DNA from: Arthrobacter humicola
Lineage (GTDB): Bacteria; Actinomycetota; Actinomycetes; Actinomycetales; Micrococcaceae
NCBI RefSeq assembly: GCF_022803015.1
Contig: NZ_JAFKON010000001.1
Location: 1 to 64,000 of the forward strand
Reading direction: 5' to 3'
DNA length: 64,000 nt
The notes beneath the pieces are model-generated. The model was not told where the DNA came from. It saw only the letters and a list, made by a program, of their open reading frames with translations, and did not search any database. How positions within the stretch are numbered: position 1 is the stretch's first letter; the number at the start of each line of letters is the position of its first letter. A program made the translations under genes and the position numbers. Shown here piece by piece: positions 27,004-35,382 of this stretch.

Positions 27004-27723
27004 TTAGTCGTTGGTCTTGCGCAGCGCTTCCGTCAGGACACGGCCGGCGTTGCAGACCACTTCGGCGTGCAGGCGCCCCGGTTGGCGGGTCAGGCGCTCG
27101 ATCGGGCCGGAGATGGACACCGCGGCAATCACGCGGCCGGACGGCCCGCGGACGGGGGCGGAAACGGAGGCGACACCGGGCTCGCGTTCGCCGAGGCTCT
27201 GGCCCCAGCCCCGGCGTCGTACTCCGGCCAGGACGGTGGGGGTGAAGCGGGCGGACTGGAGGCCTTCCAGGAGGCGGTCATGGTCCTCCCACGCCAGCAG
27301 CACTTGGGCGGCGGAGCCGGCCTTCATGGACAGCTGGGTGCCGACGGGGATGGTGTCGCGCAGCCCGATCGGGCGTTCGGCGGAGGCCACGCAGACGCGC
27401 CAGTCGCCCTGGCGGCGGAAGATCTGGGCGCTTTCGCCGGTGGCGTCGCGCAGCTGCATGAGCACGGGGCCGGCGGAGGCGATGAGGCGGTCCTCGCCAG
27501 CGGCGGAGGCCAGTTCCACCAGACGGCTCCCGAGCACGAAGCGGCCCTGGATATCGCGGCTCACGAGCCTGTGGTGCACCAGGGCGAGAGCCAGCCGGTG
27601 CACGGTGGGCCGGGCCAGTCCCGTGGCCGCCACCAGCTGCGCCAGGGTGGTGGGGCCGGCCTCAAGTGCGTCAAGCACATGGGCCGCTTTATCGATGACA
27701 CCGACTCCACTAGAATTGTCCAT
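27004..27723 (-). CDS. ndgR: IclR-family regulator, NdgR/LtbR type
   Basis: A 239-residue IclR regulator: winged HTH in residues about 8-65 (GVGVIDKAAHVLDALEAG onward, with ATGLARPTVHRL as the recognition region), then the IclR effector domain (about 80-235). The start MDNSSGVGVIDKAA and the stretch PVRGPSGRVIAAVSISGPIERLT match what I recall of Streptomyces NdgR. NdgR and its corynebacterial counterpart LtbR control leuCD and other branched-chain genes. The gene is divergent from leuC, the conserved arrangement. ATG at 27723 is preferred over a frame seven codons longer because it gives the conserved N-terminus. The shared spacer holds a palindromic candidate operator, so autoregulation is likely. 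Confidence 0.9.
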   Translation of the reverse strand: MDNSSGVGVIDKAAHVLDALEAGPTTLAQLVAATGLARPTVHRLALALVHHRLVSRDIQGRFVLGSRLVELASAAGEDRLIASAGPVLMQLRDATGESAQIFRRQGDWRVCVASAERPIGLRDTIPVGTQLSMKAGSAAQVLLAWEDHDRLLEGLQSARFTPTVLAGVRRRGWGQSLGEREPGVASVSAPVRGPSGRVIAAVSISGPIERLTRQPGRLHAEVVCNAGRVLTEALRKTND

Positions 27724-27732
27724 GTAATGATA

Positions 27733-27763
27733 TTGACGTCTCATTATCTGAGATGCAAGTCAA
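27733..27763. promoter_or_regulatory. Candidate NdgR operator between ndgR and leuC
   Basis: TCTCA (27739-27743), TTATC, and TGAGA (27749-27753) form a clean inverted repeat, flanked by TTGAC (27733-27737) and GTCAA (27759-27763). It is the best palindrome of the TGAGA motif in the window and lies 10 bp from the ndgR start, in the spacer shared with leuC. TTGACT on the minus strand (27763-27758) could be the ndgR -35. Confidence 0.6.
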
Positions 27764-27853
27764 CGCGCTGGCGTATTACTTGGCTGTGCTGGTTCAGTGG
27801 AAGAGATAGTCCGTCGGAACGCACAATACTTACCGCAGTGAAGGGAGCAGGCC

Positions 27854-29308
27854 GTGGCAAAGACACTGGCCGAGAAGGTCTGGGACGCGCACGTTGTGCG
27901 CAAGGGGGACGGCGAAGGAGTCAACGCCCAGCCGGATCTCCTCTTCATTGACCTCCACCTGGTGCACGAGGTGACGTCGCCGCAGGCCTTTGAAGGTCTG
28001 CGGCTCGCCGGCCGCAAGCTGCGCCGCCCGGACCTCACCATCGCCACCGAGGACCACAACACTCCCACGCTGGATATCGACAAGCCAATTGCCGATCTCA
28101 CCAGCCGGACCCAGATCCAGACCCTTCGCAACAACTGCCAGGAGTTTGGCGTCCGCCTGCACTCCCTCGGCGACGCCGAGCAGGGAATCGTGCACGTGGT
28201 GGGCCCCCAGCTGGGCCTCACGCAGCCCGGCATGACCGTGGTCTGCGGCGACTCGCACACCTCAACCCACGGCGCCTTTGGAGCGCTCGCCATGGGCATC
28301 GGCACCTCCGAGGTGGAGCACGTCATGGCCACCCAGACGCTGTCCCTGAAGCCGTTCAAGACCATGGCGATCAATGTTGAGGGCACGCTGCGCCCCGGCG
28401 TGAGCGCCAAGGACATCATCCTGGCCGTCATCGCCAAGATCGGCACCGGCGGCGGGCAGGGCTACGTGCTGGAATACCGCGGCTCCGCCATCCGTGCGCT
28501 GTCCATGGAGGCCCGGATGACCATCTGCAATATGTCCATCGAGGCCGGCGCCCGCGCCGGGCTGGTGGCTCCGGACCAGACCACGTACGACTACATGCAC
28601 GGCCGCCCGCATGCGCCCGAGGGCGCCGACTGGGATGCCGCCGTCGAATACTGGAACACGCTGCACACCGACGACGACGCAGCGTTCGACGTCGAGGTGG
28701 ATCTCGATGCCGACACCCTGGAACCGTTCGTGACGTGGGGAACCAACCCGGGCCAGGGCGTGTCGCTGTCCGCAAAGGTGCCCTCGCCCGATGACTTCGG
28801 CGATGAGAACGCCAAGGCCGCCGCCGAACGCGCCCTGCAGTACATGGGGCTTGAGGCCGGCACCCCGATGAAGGACATCCGGGTGGACACGGTGTTCCTG
28901 GGCTCCTGCACGAACTCCCGGATGGAGGACCTCCGGGCCGCCGCCGACATCATCCGGGGCCGGACCAAGGACCCGGCCGTGCGCATGCTGGTGGTGCCCG
29001 GCTCCGCCCGCGTCCGGCTTGAGGCTGAGGCTGAGGGCCTGGACAAGGTCTTCAAGGACTTCGGGGCCGAGTGGCGCTTCGCCGGCTGCTCCATGTGCCT
29101 GGGCATGAACCCGGACCAGCTGGAGGTGGGGGAGCGCTGCGCCTCCACATCCAACCGGAACTTCGAGGGGCGCCAGGGCAAGGGCGGCCGCACCCACCTC
29201 GTCTCGCCCGTGGTCGCTGCGGCGACGGCGGTCCGAGGCACCCTCAGTTCGCCGTCGGATCTGGACCCTGCTCCGGAGTCCGCGGCGGTCCGAGTCGGCG
29301 CCGCGTAG
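27854..29308 (+). CDS. leuC: 3-isopropylmalate dehydratase, large subunit
   Basis: With LeuD it isomerises 2-isopropylmalate to 3-isopropylmalate through a 4Fe-4S cluster. It has 484 residues. Cluster cysteines are in FLGSCTNSR and in [10 protein letters not shown]; active-site segments include [25 protein letters not shown] and GRTHLVSP near the end. The start is GTG at 27854, with AGGGAG 7 nt upstream. A 94-nt spacer with a tandem repeat separates it from leuD. The C-terminal tail beyond TAVRGTL is somewhat extended. Regulation by the divergent NdgR is likely. Confidence 0.97.
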   Translation: MAKTLAEKVWDAHVVRKGDGEGVNAQPDLLFIDLHLVHEVTSPQAFEGLRLAGRKLRRPDLTIATEDHNTPTLDIDKPIADLTSRTQIQTLRNNCQEFGVRLHSLGDAEQGIVHVVGPQLGLTQPGMTVVCGDSHTSTHGAFGALAMGIGTSEVEHVMATQTLSLKPFKTMAINVEGTLRPGVSAKDIILAVIAKIGTGGGQGYVLEYRGSAIRALSMEARMTICNMSIEAGARAGLVAPDQTTYDYMHGRPHAPEGADWDAAVEYWNTLHTDDDAAFDVEVDLDADTLEPFVTWGTNPGQGVSLSAKVPSPDDFGDENAKAAAERALQYMGLEAGTPMKDIRVDTVFLGSCTNSRMEDLRAAADIIRGRTKDPAVRMLVVPGSARVRLEAEAEGLDKVFKDFGAEWRFAGCSMCLGMNPDQLEVGERCASTSNRNFEGRQGKGGRTHLVSPVVAAATAVRGTLSSPSDLDPAPESAAVRVGAA

Positions 29309-29341
29309 TCTCCGCCGCGCAGTTCCCGCCCAGATCCGAAG

Positions 29342-29386
29342 CCTCGCTCCACACAGCCTCGATCCATACAGTTTCGATCCACACAG
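29342..29386. repeat. Three tandem 15-bp repeats between leuC and leuD
   Basis: CCTCGCTCCACACAG, CCTCGATCCATACAG and TTTCGATCCACACAG follow each other without gaps at 29342-29386. They end 16 nt before the leuD ATG, just upstream of its AAGGA site. The unit is 15 bp, but the spacer shows no gene. It may arise from slippage, or could bind something in the leuCD mRNA. Confidence 0.75.
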
Positions 29387-29402
29387 TCCCGAAGGATCCG
29401 CC

Positions 29403-30005
29403 ATGGAAAAGTTCACCACTCACACCGGAATCGGTGTCCCGCTGCGCCAGAGCAACGTCGACACGGACCAGATCATCCCCGCCGTGTACCTCAAGCGCAT
29501 CACGCGCACCGGCTTTGAGGACGCGCTCTTCGCCGCGTGGCGCAAGGACCCGTCCTTCATCCTGAACCAGGCGCCGTTCAATGCAGGATCCGTTCTGGTG
29601 GCCGGTCCCGATTTTGGCACCGGTTCCTCCCGCGAGCACGCCGTCTGGGCGCTGAAGGACTTCGGCTTCAAGACGGTCCTGTCCTCGCGCTTTGCCGACA
29701 TCTTCCGGGGCAACTCCGGCAAGCAGGGCCTGCTTGCCGCCGAAGTCGCCCAGGATGACATCGAGCTCATTTGGAAAGAACTTGAAAACGCCCCGGGCAC
29801 CGAGGTGACGGTGGACCTCGTGTCCAAGACCGTGCAGTGCGGCAACATTGTGGCGCCGTTCGAGATTGATGACTACACGCGGTGGCGCCTCCTCGAGGGC
29901 CTGGACGACATCGGGCTGACCCTGAAGCACGAACCCGACATCACCGCGTACGAGGCCACCCGGCCTTCCTTCAAGCCCAAGACGCTGCCCGCCCGGTTGT
30001 CGTAG
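29403..30005 (+). CDS. leuD: 3-isopropylmalate dehydratase, small subunit
   Basis: The swivelling-domain partner of LeuC, 200 residues, normal length. Motifs include [21 protein letters not shown] near the N-terminus, the [18 protein letters not shown] loop that closes on the active site, and [23 protein letters not shown] lies 7 nt before the ATG. It ends the leuCD operon; a perfect 15-bp hairpin follows at 30067-30102. Confidence 0.97.
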   Translation: MEKFTTHTGIGVPLRQSNVDTDQIIPAVYLKRITRTGFEDALFAAWRKDPSFILNQAPFNAGSVLVAGPDFGTGSSREHAVWALKDFGFKTVLSSRFADIFRGNSGKQGLLAAEVAQDDIELIWKELENAPGTEVTVDLVSKTVQCGNIVAPFEIDDYTRWRLLEGLDDIGLTLKHEPDITAYEATRPSFKPKTLPARLS

Positions 30006-30066
30006 AGTTCCAGACCTGAGGCTCCCGGGCCGAGGGCCGGAGCCCAGTGATGCGCCTGGCAATGAC

Positions 30067-30102
30067 GTGCCGCCGTCGAGTTGTAAGACTCGACGGCGGC
30101 AC
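30067..30102 (+). terminator. leuCD terminator
   Basis: GTGCCGCCGTCGAGT (30067-30081) pairs perfectly with 30088-30102 around TGTAAG, followed by a T-rich stretch (TCGTGTTTGTG). It lies 62 nt after leuD and also faces the end of the pseudogene on the other strand. Confidence 0.8.
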
Positions 30103-30146
30103 TCGTGTTTGTGCGGTGCTCGCGTCTTGTCCGGCCCTCATCGCGC

Positions 30147-31180
30147 TTAGGCCGCCGCAACGGCAGCGCGTTTGCGGCTCTTGAGAGCCTTCGCCCGAAC
30201 CCGGATCAGGTGAAGCTGGCGGGAACCCGGCCCGGAGCCTGGCTGGTCTGTGGCTGGTGGGCGAAGCAGTGACCCCGGCAGGGGTGGTGCGGTGGACTGG
30301 TAGCTGTGGCCGGTGGGGTTGGTGAGTTCGAGCGTGTGGCGGGGGCCGGGTGCGGAGTGGGCGGTCCAGCCGGCGGGGACGGTGCCGTAGCCGGGGAGCC
30401 GGGCGGGTTCGGCGCCGGCATGGAAGAGGGCGCGGTCGGTGATGACGAGCTGGATTTCGACGCCGCTGATCCCGCCGGGGGTGCCGGTGGTGCGTTCGAC
30501 CAGGGCATCGGCCATGAGCTGCCCGCGGCCCTCGGGTCCCCGGCGGCGCGGAGGGTGTGGGCGTGCCCGGTGAGGGCCTTGTAGGCGGCGGCCCGGGCCG
30601 CGGCGACCAGGGACCGGTCACCGGCACCGGCGAACGTCCCGGTGTCGGGCGCGAGTTCCTCGTCGACGGCGGCCCGGTCGGCGGCGGTCAGGGAGGCGGT
30701 TTCGCGCACGAGCAGGGTGGCGCGCCATTCGTTCAGCTGCCCGGTTTCCAGGGCGGTGAGGGTGTGGGGCATTTCAGTCACGAGGGCTTTGGCCAGGCCC
30801 AGGAGCCGGCCGCCCCTGGCGGGTGATTCGCGGCGGGCGAGGGCGATCTGCGCGCCGACACCGGTCCCGAGTTCCTTGGCCGGAACCCCGGCGGCGGCTT
30901 GTTCGCGGCGTTGGAGCAGGTCGAACGCCACGGCGTGCCGGGCCTGTTCCGCGGACGCGGCGGACTTCCAGTCCTCCAGTTCCCGGATCCGGTCAATGAT
31001 CCCGGCACTGTCCGTGGGCGGACAGCCTAAGCCCAGCGGTCCGGCGGCCAGCCGGCCCGCCACGTCCGCGACGGCTGCCTCTGCGGTGCCCGGAATGGCG
31101 GCGGCATCGCCCGCGGCGCGGCCGAAGCCGGTGTCGCCGTGTCCCGCCGGAGCCACTTCGGGCCCGTGATTGCCGTCCAT
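30147..31180 (-). pseudogene. Decayed DUF222 / HNH endonuclease (13E12-repeat family) gene
   Basis: The 5' part (from 31180) reads as the DUF222 domain of 13E12-type proteins (IIDRIRELEDWKSAASAEQARHAVAF, then [22 protein letters not shown]). Near 30530-30545 the family sequence switches reading frame. It continues in another frame as [19 protein letters not shown] and [13 protein letters not shown], down to the stop at 30147-30149. So there is at least one frameshift. The second frame also jumps from [10 protein letters not shown] straight to [16 protein letters not shown]. In intact relatives about 100 residues, including the HNH nuclease motif, lie between these. The gene has thus lost its catalytic centre as well as its frame. 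DUF222-HNH proteins occur in many copies in actinobacteria and may be linked to mobile elements. Confidence 0.8.
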
Positions 31181-31308
31181 GAACCCAGTGTTTCAGGGAC
31201 CTCTGACAACCAGGTTCTTTCCTCCGGATCGTACGTGCCCGCTCCACCGGCTCAACCGTCCTCCACCGGAACCCCTCCTGCCAGGGAGCGCAACGCGCAC
31301 AATATGAA

Positions 31309-32274
31309 CTAAGTCTGCTCAGGCCTCAGCCGGGGAAAGAGCGCCTCGGAATTGCCGCGGTCTATCGCCGTGCGCACGGAGGGGTCCAGCGGATAATTCT
31401 CATACTCCATATTGAGGACGTCGATCGCCGCAGAGGGTGCGAACGGGAAGTCAGTTCCGTATGTGATGCGGCCCGGGTCAGCTACCTCGAGCAGGCTGGG
31501 CAGGGCCGCCGGGCTGGCGGATAGGGCCACGTCGTAATAAAACCGCCGCAAGATGGACTGCTTCTTATCTCCCAGCGCCGCCAGTGCACTGAGGGCCAGG
31601 TCCTTATCGTTGAGCATCGTCAGCAGGATCCTGTAGGCGATGTAAGGCACGAAGCCGCCCGCGTGGGCCAGGATGAACCTGATTCCCGAGAACTTTTCCA
31701 TCGCACCGGACAGGATCAGGCTGATAGCGGTGCGGGTCGTGTCGAGCATGAAATCTGCGGCAAAGGCGGGTATGCCCGGCACCGCCGGACCGGGCAGTTC
31801 AGCGGGGTGGATGAACACTACGGCCCGGCGGTGGTGCAGGAACTCCAGCAAAGGCTCAAAGCCAGGATCGCCCAGATAGCGGCCGGCGTTGTTGGCCAGC
31901 AATACGATCCCGTCCGCGAGCAGGGTGTCCAGGGCGTACTCGGCCTCCGCCAGGGCGCCTTGCACGTCCGGCAGCGTGAGCGTCGCGAAGAACCCGAACC
32001 GCTCAGGCCGGGCAGCGACCACCTCTGCACTGTATTCGTTGATCTCCCGCGCCCGCCGCCGCGCCTCCGCGGCGTCCCCGAAGTACACGCCGGGAGTGGA
32101 CAGGGACAAGATGCCGGTTTGCACGTCGTGCCTGTCCATGAACTTCAACGCTGAGCGCTCTGACCACGACGGCAGGCCAATGCCGCCGGGGCGGATGCCC
32201 TTTTCAAGCATCCAGCGCGCATACCCAGGCGGAACGATGTGCTGGTGAGTGTCAATGCGGTACGGCCGGCCCAT
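31309..32274 (-). CDS. Amidohydrolase-family (ACMSD-like) metal-dependent hydrolase or decarboxylase
   Basis: A 321-residue TIM-barrel protein of the amidohydrolase-2 family. The N-terminal metal site is IDTHQHIVPPGYARWM (HxH), a later histidine sits in VVFIHPAELPG, another in FILAHAGGFVPYIAYR, and the catalytic Asp in RITYGTDFPFAP. This set is typical of the ACMSD / 6-methylsalicylate / gamma-resorcylate decarboxylase group. ATG at 32272-32274 is chosen because AAGGA lies 5-6 nt upstream and the family starts just before DTHQH; a start at 32331 is possible. It stands alone on the minus strand in a patch that interrupts a core block. The substrate is unknown, perhaps an aromatic acid. Confidence 0.85.
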   Translation of the reverse strand: MGRPYRIDTHQHIVPPGYARWMLEKGIRPGGIGLPSWSERSALKFMDRHDVQTGILSLSTPGVYFGDAAEARRRAREINEYSAEVVAARPERFGFFATLTLPDVQGALAEAEYALDTLLADGIVLLANNAGRYLGDPGFEPLLEFLHHRRAVVFIHPAELPGPAVPGIPAFAADFMLDTTRTAISLILSGAMEKFSGIRFILAHAGGFVPYIAYRILLTMLNDKDLALSALAALGDKKQSILRRFYYDVALSASPAALPSLLEVADPGRITYGTDFPFAPSAAIDVLNMEYENYPLDPSVRTAIDRGNSEALFPRLRPEQT

Positions 32275-32471
32275 CCGGATCCTTGTCCACGTCGTTTCGC
32301 TGATATGCGGGCCCTCAGCGGATGTGAACAATCTACTCGCAAATCCGACCCCCTGAGCAGACCGCCGAACGGTGCCTGGGACTGAGCTGGAACGTCAATG
32401 CGTGCTCGTCGGACTCGTGTGTACCAAAAGCCGCGGGCGCCGGGATCCGTTCCTTCTACTTGAGCTTCCGG

Positions 32472-32990
32472 TTAGGCGGGCACGATCCAGTAGCGGCGTT
32501 TGCCGTTGCGGCTGTCTTCGTAGACGCCACCGTTCTTTTCGATTGTGGCCCTTGAACCGGCGTTATCTTCATCGCAGGTGAGGAGAATCCGGGCGATGCA
32601 CAGCTCCCGGGCAATTGGCAGGGCGTTGGCCAAGGCGGCAGCTGCGTGGCCGCGGCGCCGGGCGGAGGGCCTCACGCTGTAGCCGATGTGCCCACCCTGG
32701 TTGAGGAGGAAATCGTTCAGCTCGTGCCGGATGGCCAGTGAGCCAAGGAAGGTGTCACCGTCCACGATCCACAGGTACGTGCAGGGCACGTACCCTGGTT
32801 TCCTCGGGCTCTCCGGCCTGGCATCGTTGACGAGGGCATCGACGAAGCGGCGGAACGACTGGTCATCTTCGAGTTCTTCCAGTGGCCAGTCCTCCGCACC
32901 CGCGCCGTCCCGGTGCGCACCGTCAAATTCGGCATATCCTTCCAACCAGGAGGAGTGATAACGGACGTCGGGAGCGATAAGGCGAGGCAT
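32472..32990 (-). CDS. GNAT-family N-acetyltransferase
   Basis: A 172-residue GNAT protein. The acetyl-CoA-binding segment is HIGYSVRPSARRRGHAAAAL (Q/RxxGxG/A region), preceded by the strand TFLGSLAIRHEL and followed by ILLTCDEDNAGSRATIEKNGG, a layout close to small amino-acid or protein N-acetyltransferases. ATG at 32988-32990 is preferred over the adjacent GTG because TACGAT (32997-33002, minus strand) is a good -10 lying 6 nt away, which makes the mRNA leaderless. The substrate is not predictable. It is divergent from murA, with a 249-bp spacer. Confidence 0.88.
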   Translation of the reverse strand: MPRLIAPDVRYHSSWLEGYAEFDGAHRDGAGAEDWPLEELEDDQSFRRFVDALVNDARPESPRKPGYVPCTYLWIVDGDTFLGSLAIRHELNDFLLNQGGHIGYSVRPSARRRGHAAAALANALPIARELCIARILLTCDEDNAGSRATIEKNGGVYEDSRNGKRRYWIVPA

Positions 32991-33239
32991 CACACGATCG
33001 TATTCGAAGGGTTCTCCTTTTCTCAGGAGTCGGTCCGGTCTTCGATCCCACCCGGCAAACCCTCAGCGCCCACCCGATGCAACGTCCGCAGGCCCGAACG
33101 CGCCGCCGCATCCGTGCCGAAAGGGCCAACACGAGGCCCCTGGAACCGCTCCGTATTTCAGATCGGTAACGGATGCTCCTATGCTTAGCTGGAGCCTTTG
33201 TAAGGATTTGGGGGCGAGTAGTCGTGAGGAAACCGGTAT

Positions 33240-34565
33240 ATGAGTAGTGTTCTGACAATCCGCGGAGGCGTCCCGCTAACTGGCCGCGTCACCGTTCGCG
33301 GGGCCAAGAATCTTGTCCCCAAGGCCATGGTTGCTGCCCTTTTGGGCAACGAGCCATCGGTGTTGCGCAACGTCCCTGAAATCAAGGACGTTGAGGTTGT
33401 TACGAGCCTGCTTCAGCTCCACGGCGTCAGGGTCGACAAGGATCCCGTGACCGGCGATCTGACGCTTGACCCGAAGGGCGCCAAGACCGCGTCCAGTACG
33501 GCCATCGACGCCCACGCCGGCGATTCGCGCATTCCGATCCTGCTGTGCGGGCCGCTGATCCACGCCATCGGCGAGGCCTTTATCCCGGACCTGGGTGGCT
33601 GCAAGATCGGCGACCGTCCGATCGATTACCACCTCAATGTCCTGCGCCAGTTCGGCGCCGTCGTGGAAAAGCGCCCCGGCGGCATCCACATCTCCGCGCC
33701 CAACGGGCTCAAGGGCGCCAAGATTGCGCTGCCCTACCCGTCCGTGGGCGCCACTGAGCAGGTCCTGCTGAGCGCCACGCGCGCAGAAGGCATCACCGAA
33801 CTCTCCGGGGCGGCCACCGAACCGGAAATCGTGGACCTCATCGCGGTGCTGCAGAAGATGGGTGCCATCATCAGCGTCCAGACTGACCGCACCATCCGCA
33901 TCGAAGGCGTCAGGGATCTCGGCGGCTACAACCACCGCGCCCTCTCGGACCGTAACGAGTCCGCCTCCTGGGCTTCCGCGGCCTTGGTCACCCGCGGCGA
34001 CATCTTTGTCGAAGGCGCCACCCAGCGCGACATGATGACCTTCCTGAACACGTACCGCAAGGTCGGCGGCGGCATGGACATCGGCGACGACGGCATCCGC
34101 TTCTACCACCGCGGCGGCAAGCTCAACCCCCTGGTCCTCGAAACAGACGTGCACCCCGGATTCATGACGGACTGGCAGCAGCCGCTCATCGTCGCCCTGA
34201 CCCAGGCCGAGGGCGTTTCGATTGTCCACGAGACCGTGTACGAGAACCGGTTCGGCTTCACCGATGCACTGATCCGCATGGGCGCCAATATCCAGGTCCA
34301 CCGCGAGTGCCTCGGCAGCGTGCCGTGCCGCTTCGGCCAGCGCAACTTCCTGCACTCCGCCGTCATCTCCGGTCCGGCGCAGCTCAAGGGCACCGACATC
34401 GACGTCCCGGACCTGCGCGGCGGATTCAGCCACCTCATTGCCGCCCTGGCCGCCACTGGCACCTCCCGTGTCACGGGTATCGACATCATCAACCGCGGCT
34501 ACGAGCGCTTTACCGAGAAGCTCGCGGGCCTCGGCGCCGATTTCGACATCACCTCGGCCAAGTAG
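33240..34565 (+). CDS. murA: UDP-N-acetylglucosamine 1-carboxyvinyltransferase
   Basis: Transfers enolpyruvate from PEP to UDP-GlcNAc, the first committed step of peptidoglycan synthesis. It has 441 residues with two inside-out alpha/beta barrels. K23-N24 in RGAKNLVPKAM, C121 in LGGCKIGDRPIDYHL (the usual nucleophile/fosfomycin target), the Asp in FMTDWQQPL and the Arg in DLRGGFSHLIAA are all present. Having Cys rather than the Asp of mycobacterial MurA predicts fosfomycin-sensitive chemistry. The loop reads GGCKIG instead of the commoner GGCAIG. AGGAAA lies upstream of the ATG. It starts a run murA-plsC-gpsA-ddl with tiny or negative spacing. A second MurA-like protein elsewhere cannot be excluded. 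Confidence 0.94.
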   Translation: MSSVLTIRGGVPLTGRVTVRGAKNLVPKAMVAALLGNEPSVLRNVPEIKDVEVVTSLLQLHGVRVDKDPVTGDLTLDPKGAKTASSTAIDAHAGDSRIPILLCGPLIHAIGEAFIPDLGGCKIGDRPIDYHLNVLRQFGAVVEKRPGGIHISAPNGLKGAKIALPYPSVGATEQVLLSATRAEGITELSGAATEPEIVDLIAVLQKMGAIISVQTDRTIRIEGVRDLGGYNHRALSDRNESASWASAALVTRGDIFVEGATQRDMMTFLNTYRKVGGGMDIGDDGIRFYHRGGKLNPLVLETDVHPGFMTDWQQPLIVALTQAEGVSIVHETVYENRFGFTDALIRMGANIQVHRECLGSVPCRFGQRNFLHSAVISGPAQLKGTDIDVPDLRGGFSHLIAALAATGTSRVTGIDIINRGYERFTEKLAGLGADFDITSAK

Positions 34566-34575
34566 CGGGGGTCCC

Positions 34576-35382
34576 GTGAAGGAATCGGCCAAGAGCCACG
34601 CCACGTTCGTGACAGTCGCCGGGATCATCCGGCCCGTGATGAACCTCCTCATGGGAAAGAAGTGGGAAGGCCTCGAAAAGCTCCCCGCCGGGGGCTTCAT
34701 CGCCGCGCCCAACCACTGCACGGAAATCGACCCGCTGGTGGTGGGGCACATGCTCTACAACCAGAAACGGATGCCGCATTTCCTCGCCAAGGCCGGCCTT
34801 TTCAAGGTGCCGGTCCTTGGCGCCGTCCTGCGGTCCACCAAGCAGATCCCGGTGGAACGTTCGACGACGGGGGCGAACCGCTCGCTGCAACTTGCCAAAG
34901 AGATCGTGAACGAAGGCGGGGCGATCATCATCTACCCAGAGGGAACCCTGACCCGGGACCCGGCACTCTGGCCGATGAAAGGGCACACCGGTGCCGCGCG
35001 GATGGCACTGGAGAGCGGCATTCCCGTCGTGCCCATCGCCCATTGGGGTGCCCAAGAGGTCTTCCCGCGGTATGCGAAACGTTTCTACATTTTCCCCCGC
35101 AAGACCTCCCGCCTGGTGGTCGGGGATCCCGTGGACCTGAGCGCGTTTGAGGGCCACCCGCTGGACAAGGCGACGCTCGACGCAGCCACGAATGCCATCA
35201 TGGACGCCATCACCGGCCTCCTGGCAGGACTGCGTGGAGAGCAACCGCCCGCGCAACGGTGGAACCCGGCGGCGCACAACCAGTCCACACAGGGCCGTTT
35301 CGTCGAACGGGGCGGCGCCGAAGATAAAGCCATCCAAGAGGGTGGCGCATCGAACGAGAACATTGGGGACAGCACCGGATGA
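34576..35382 (+). CDS. plsC: 1-acyl-sn-glycerol-3-phosphate acyltransferase
   Basis: Adds the second acyl chain to lysophosphatidic acid in phospholipid synthesis, at the inner membrane face. It has 268 residues with the four acyltransferase blocks: NHCTEIDPLVV (H-x4-D), a strand around LFKVPVLGAVLRSTKQIPVER, YPEGTLTRD, and GIPVVPIAHWGAQE. The last 50 residues (GEQPPAQRWNPAAHNQST onward) are a polar tail not needed for the fold. GTG at 34576 follows murA by 10 nt; an earlier in-frame ATG lies inside murA. Its end overlaps gpsA by 4 bp. Confidence 0.9.
   Translation: MKESAKSHATFVTVAGIIRPVMNLLMGKKWEGLEKLPAGGFIAAPNHCTEIDPLVVGHMLYNQKRMPHFLAKAGLFKVPVLGAVLRSTKQIPVERSTTGANRSLQLAKEIVNEGGAIIIYPEGTLTRDPALWPMKGHTGAARMALESGIPVVPIAHWGAQEVFPRYAKRFYIFPRKTSRLVVGDPVDLSAFEGHPLDKATLDAATNAIMDAITGLLAGLRGEQPPAQRWNPAAHNQSTQGRFVERGGAEDKAIQEGGASNENIGDSTG

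Noticed and set aside
26427..27951. Plus-strand open frames through the DUF1697 and IclR genes
   Set aside because: They are shadows of the minus-strand genes, whose products have clear family motifs.
29342..29386. Tandem repeats considered as a CRISPR or direct-repeat array
   Set aside because: The units abut without spacers, are only 15 bp, and no cas genes exist in the window.
30147..33180. Accessory patch considered as a genomic island with attachment sites
   Set aside because: No integrase, no tRNA at its edge and no direct repeats at the borders could be seen.
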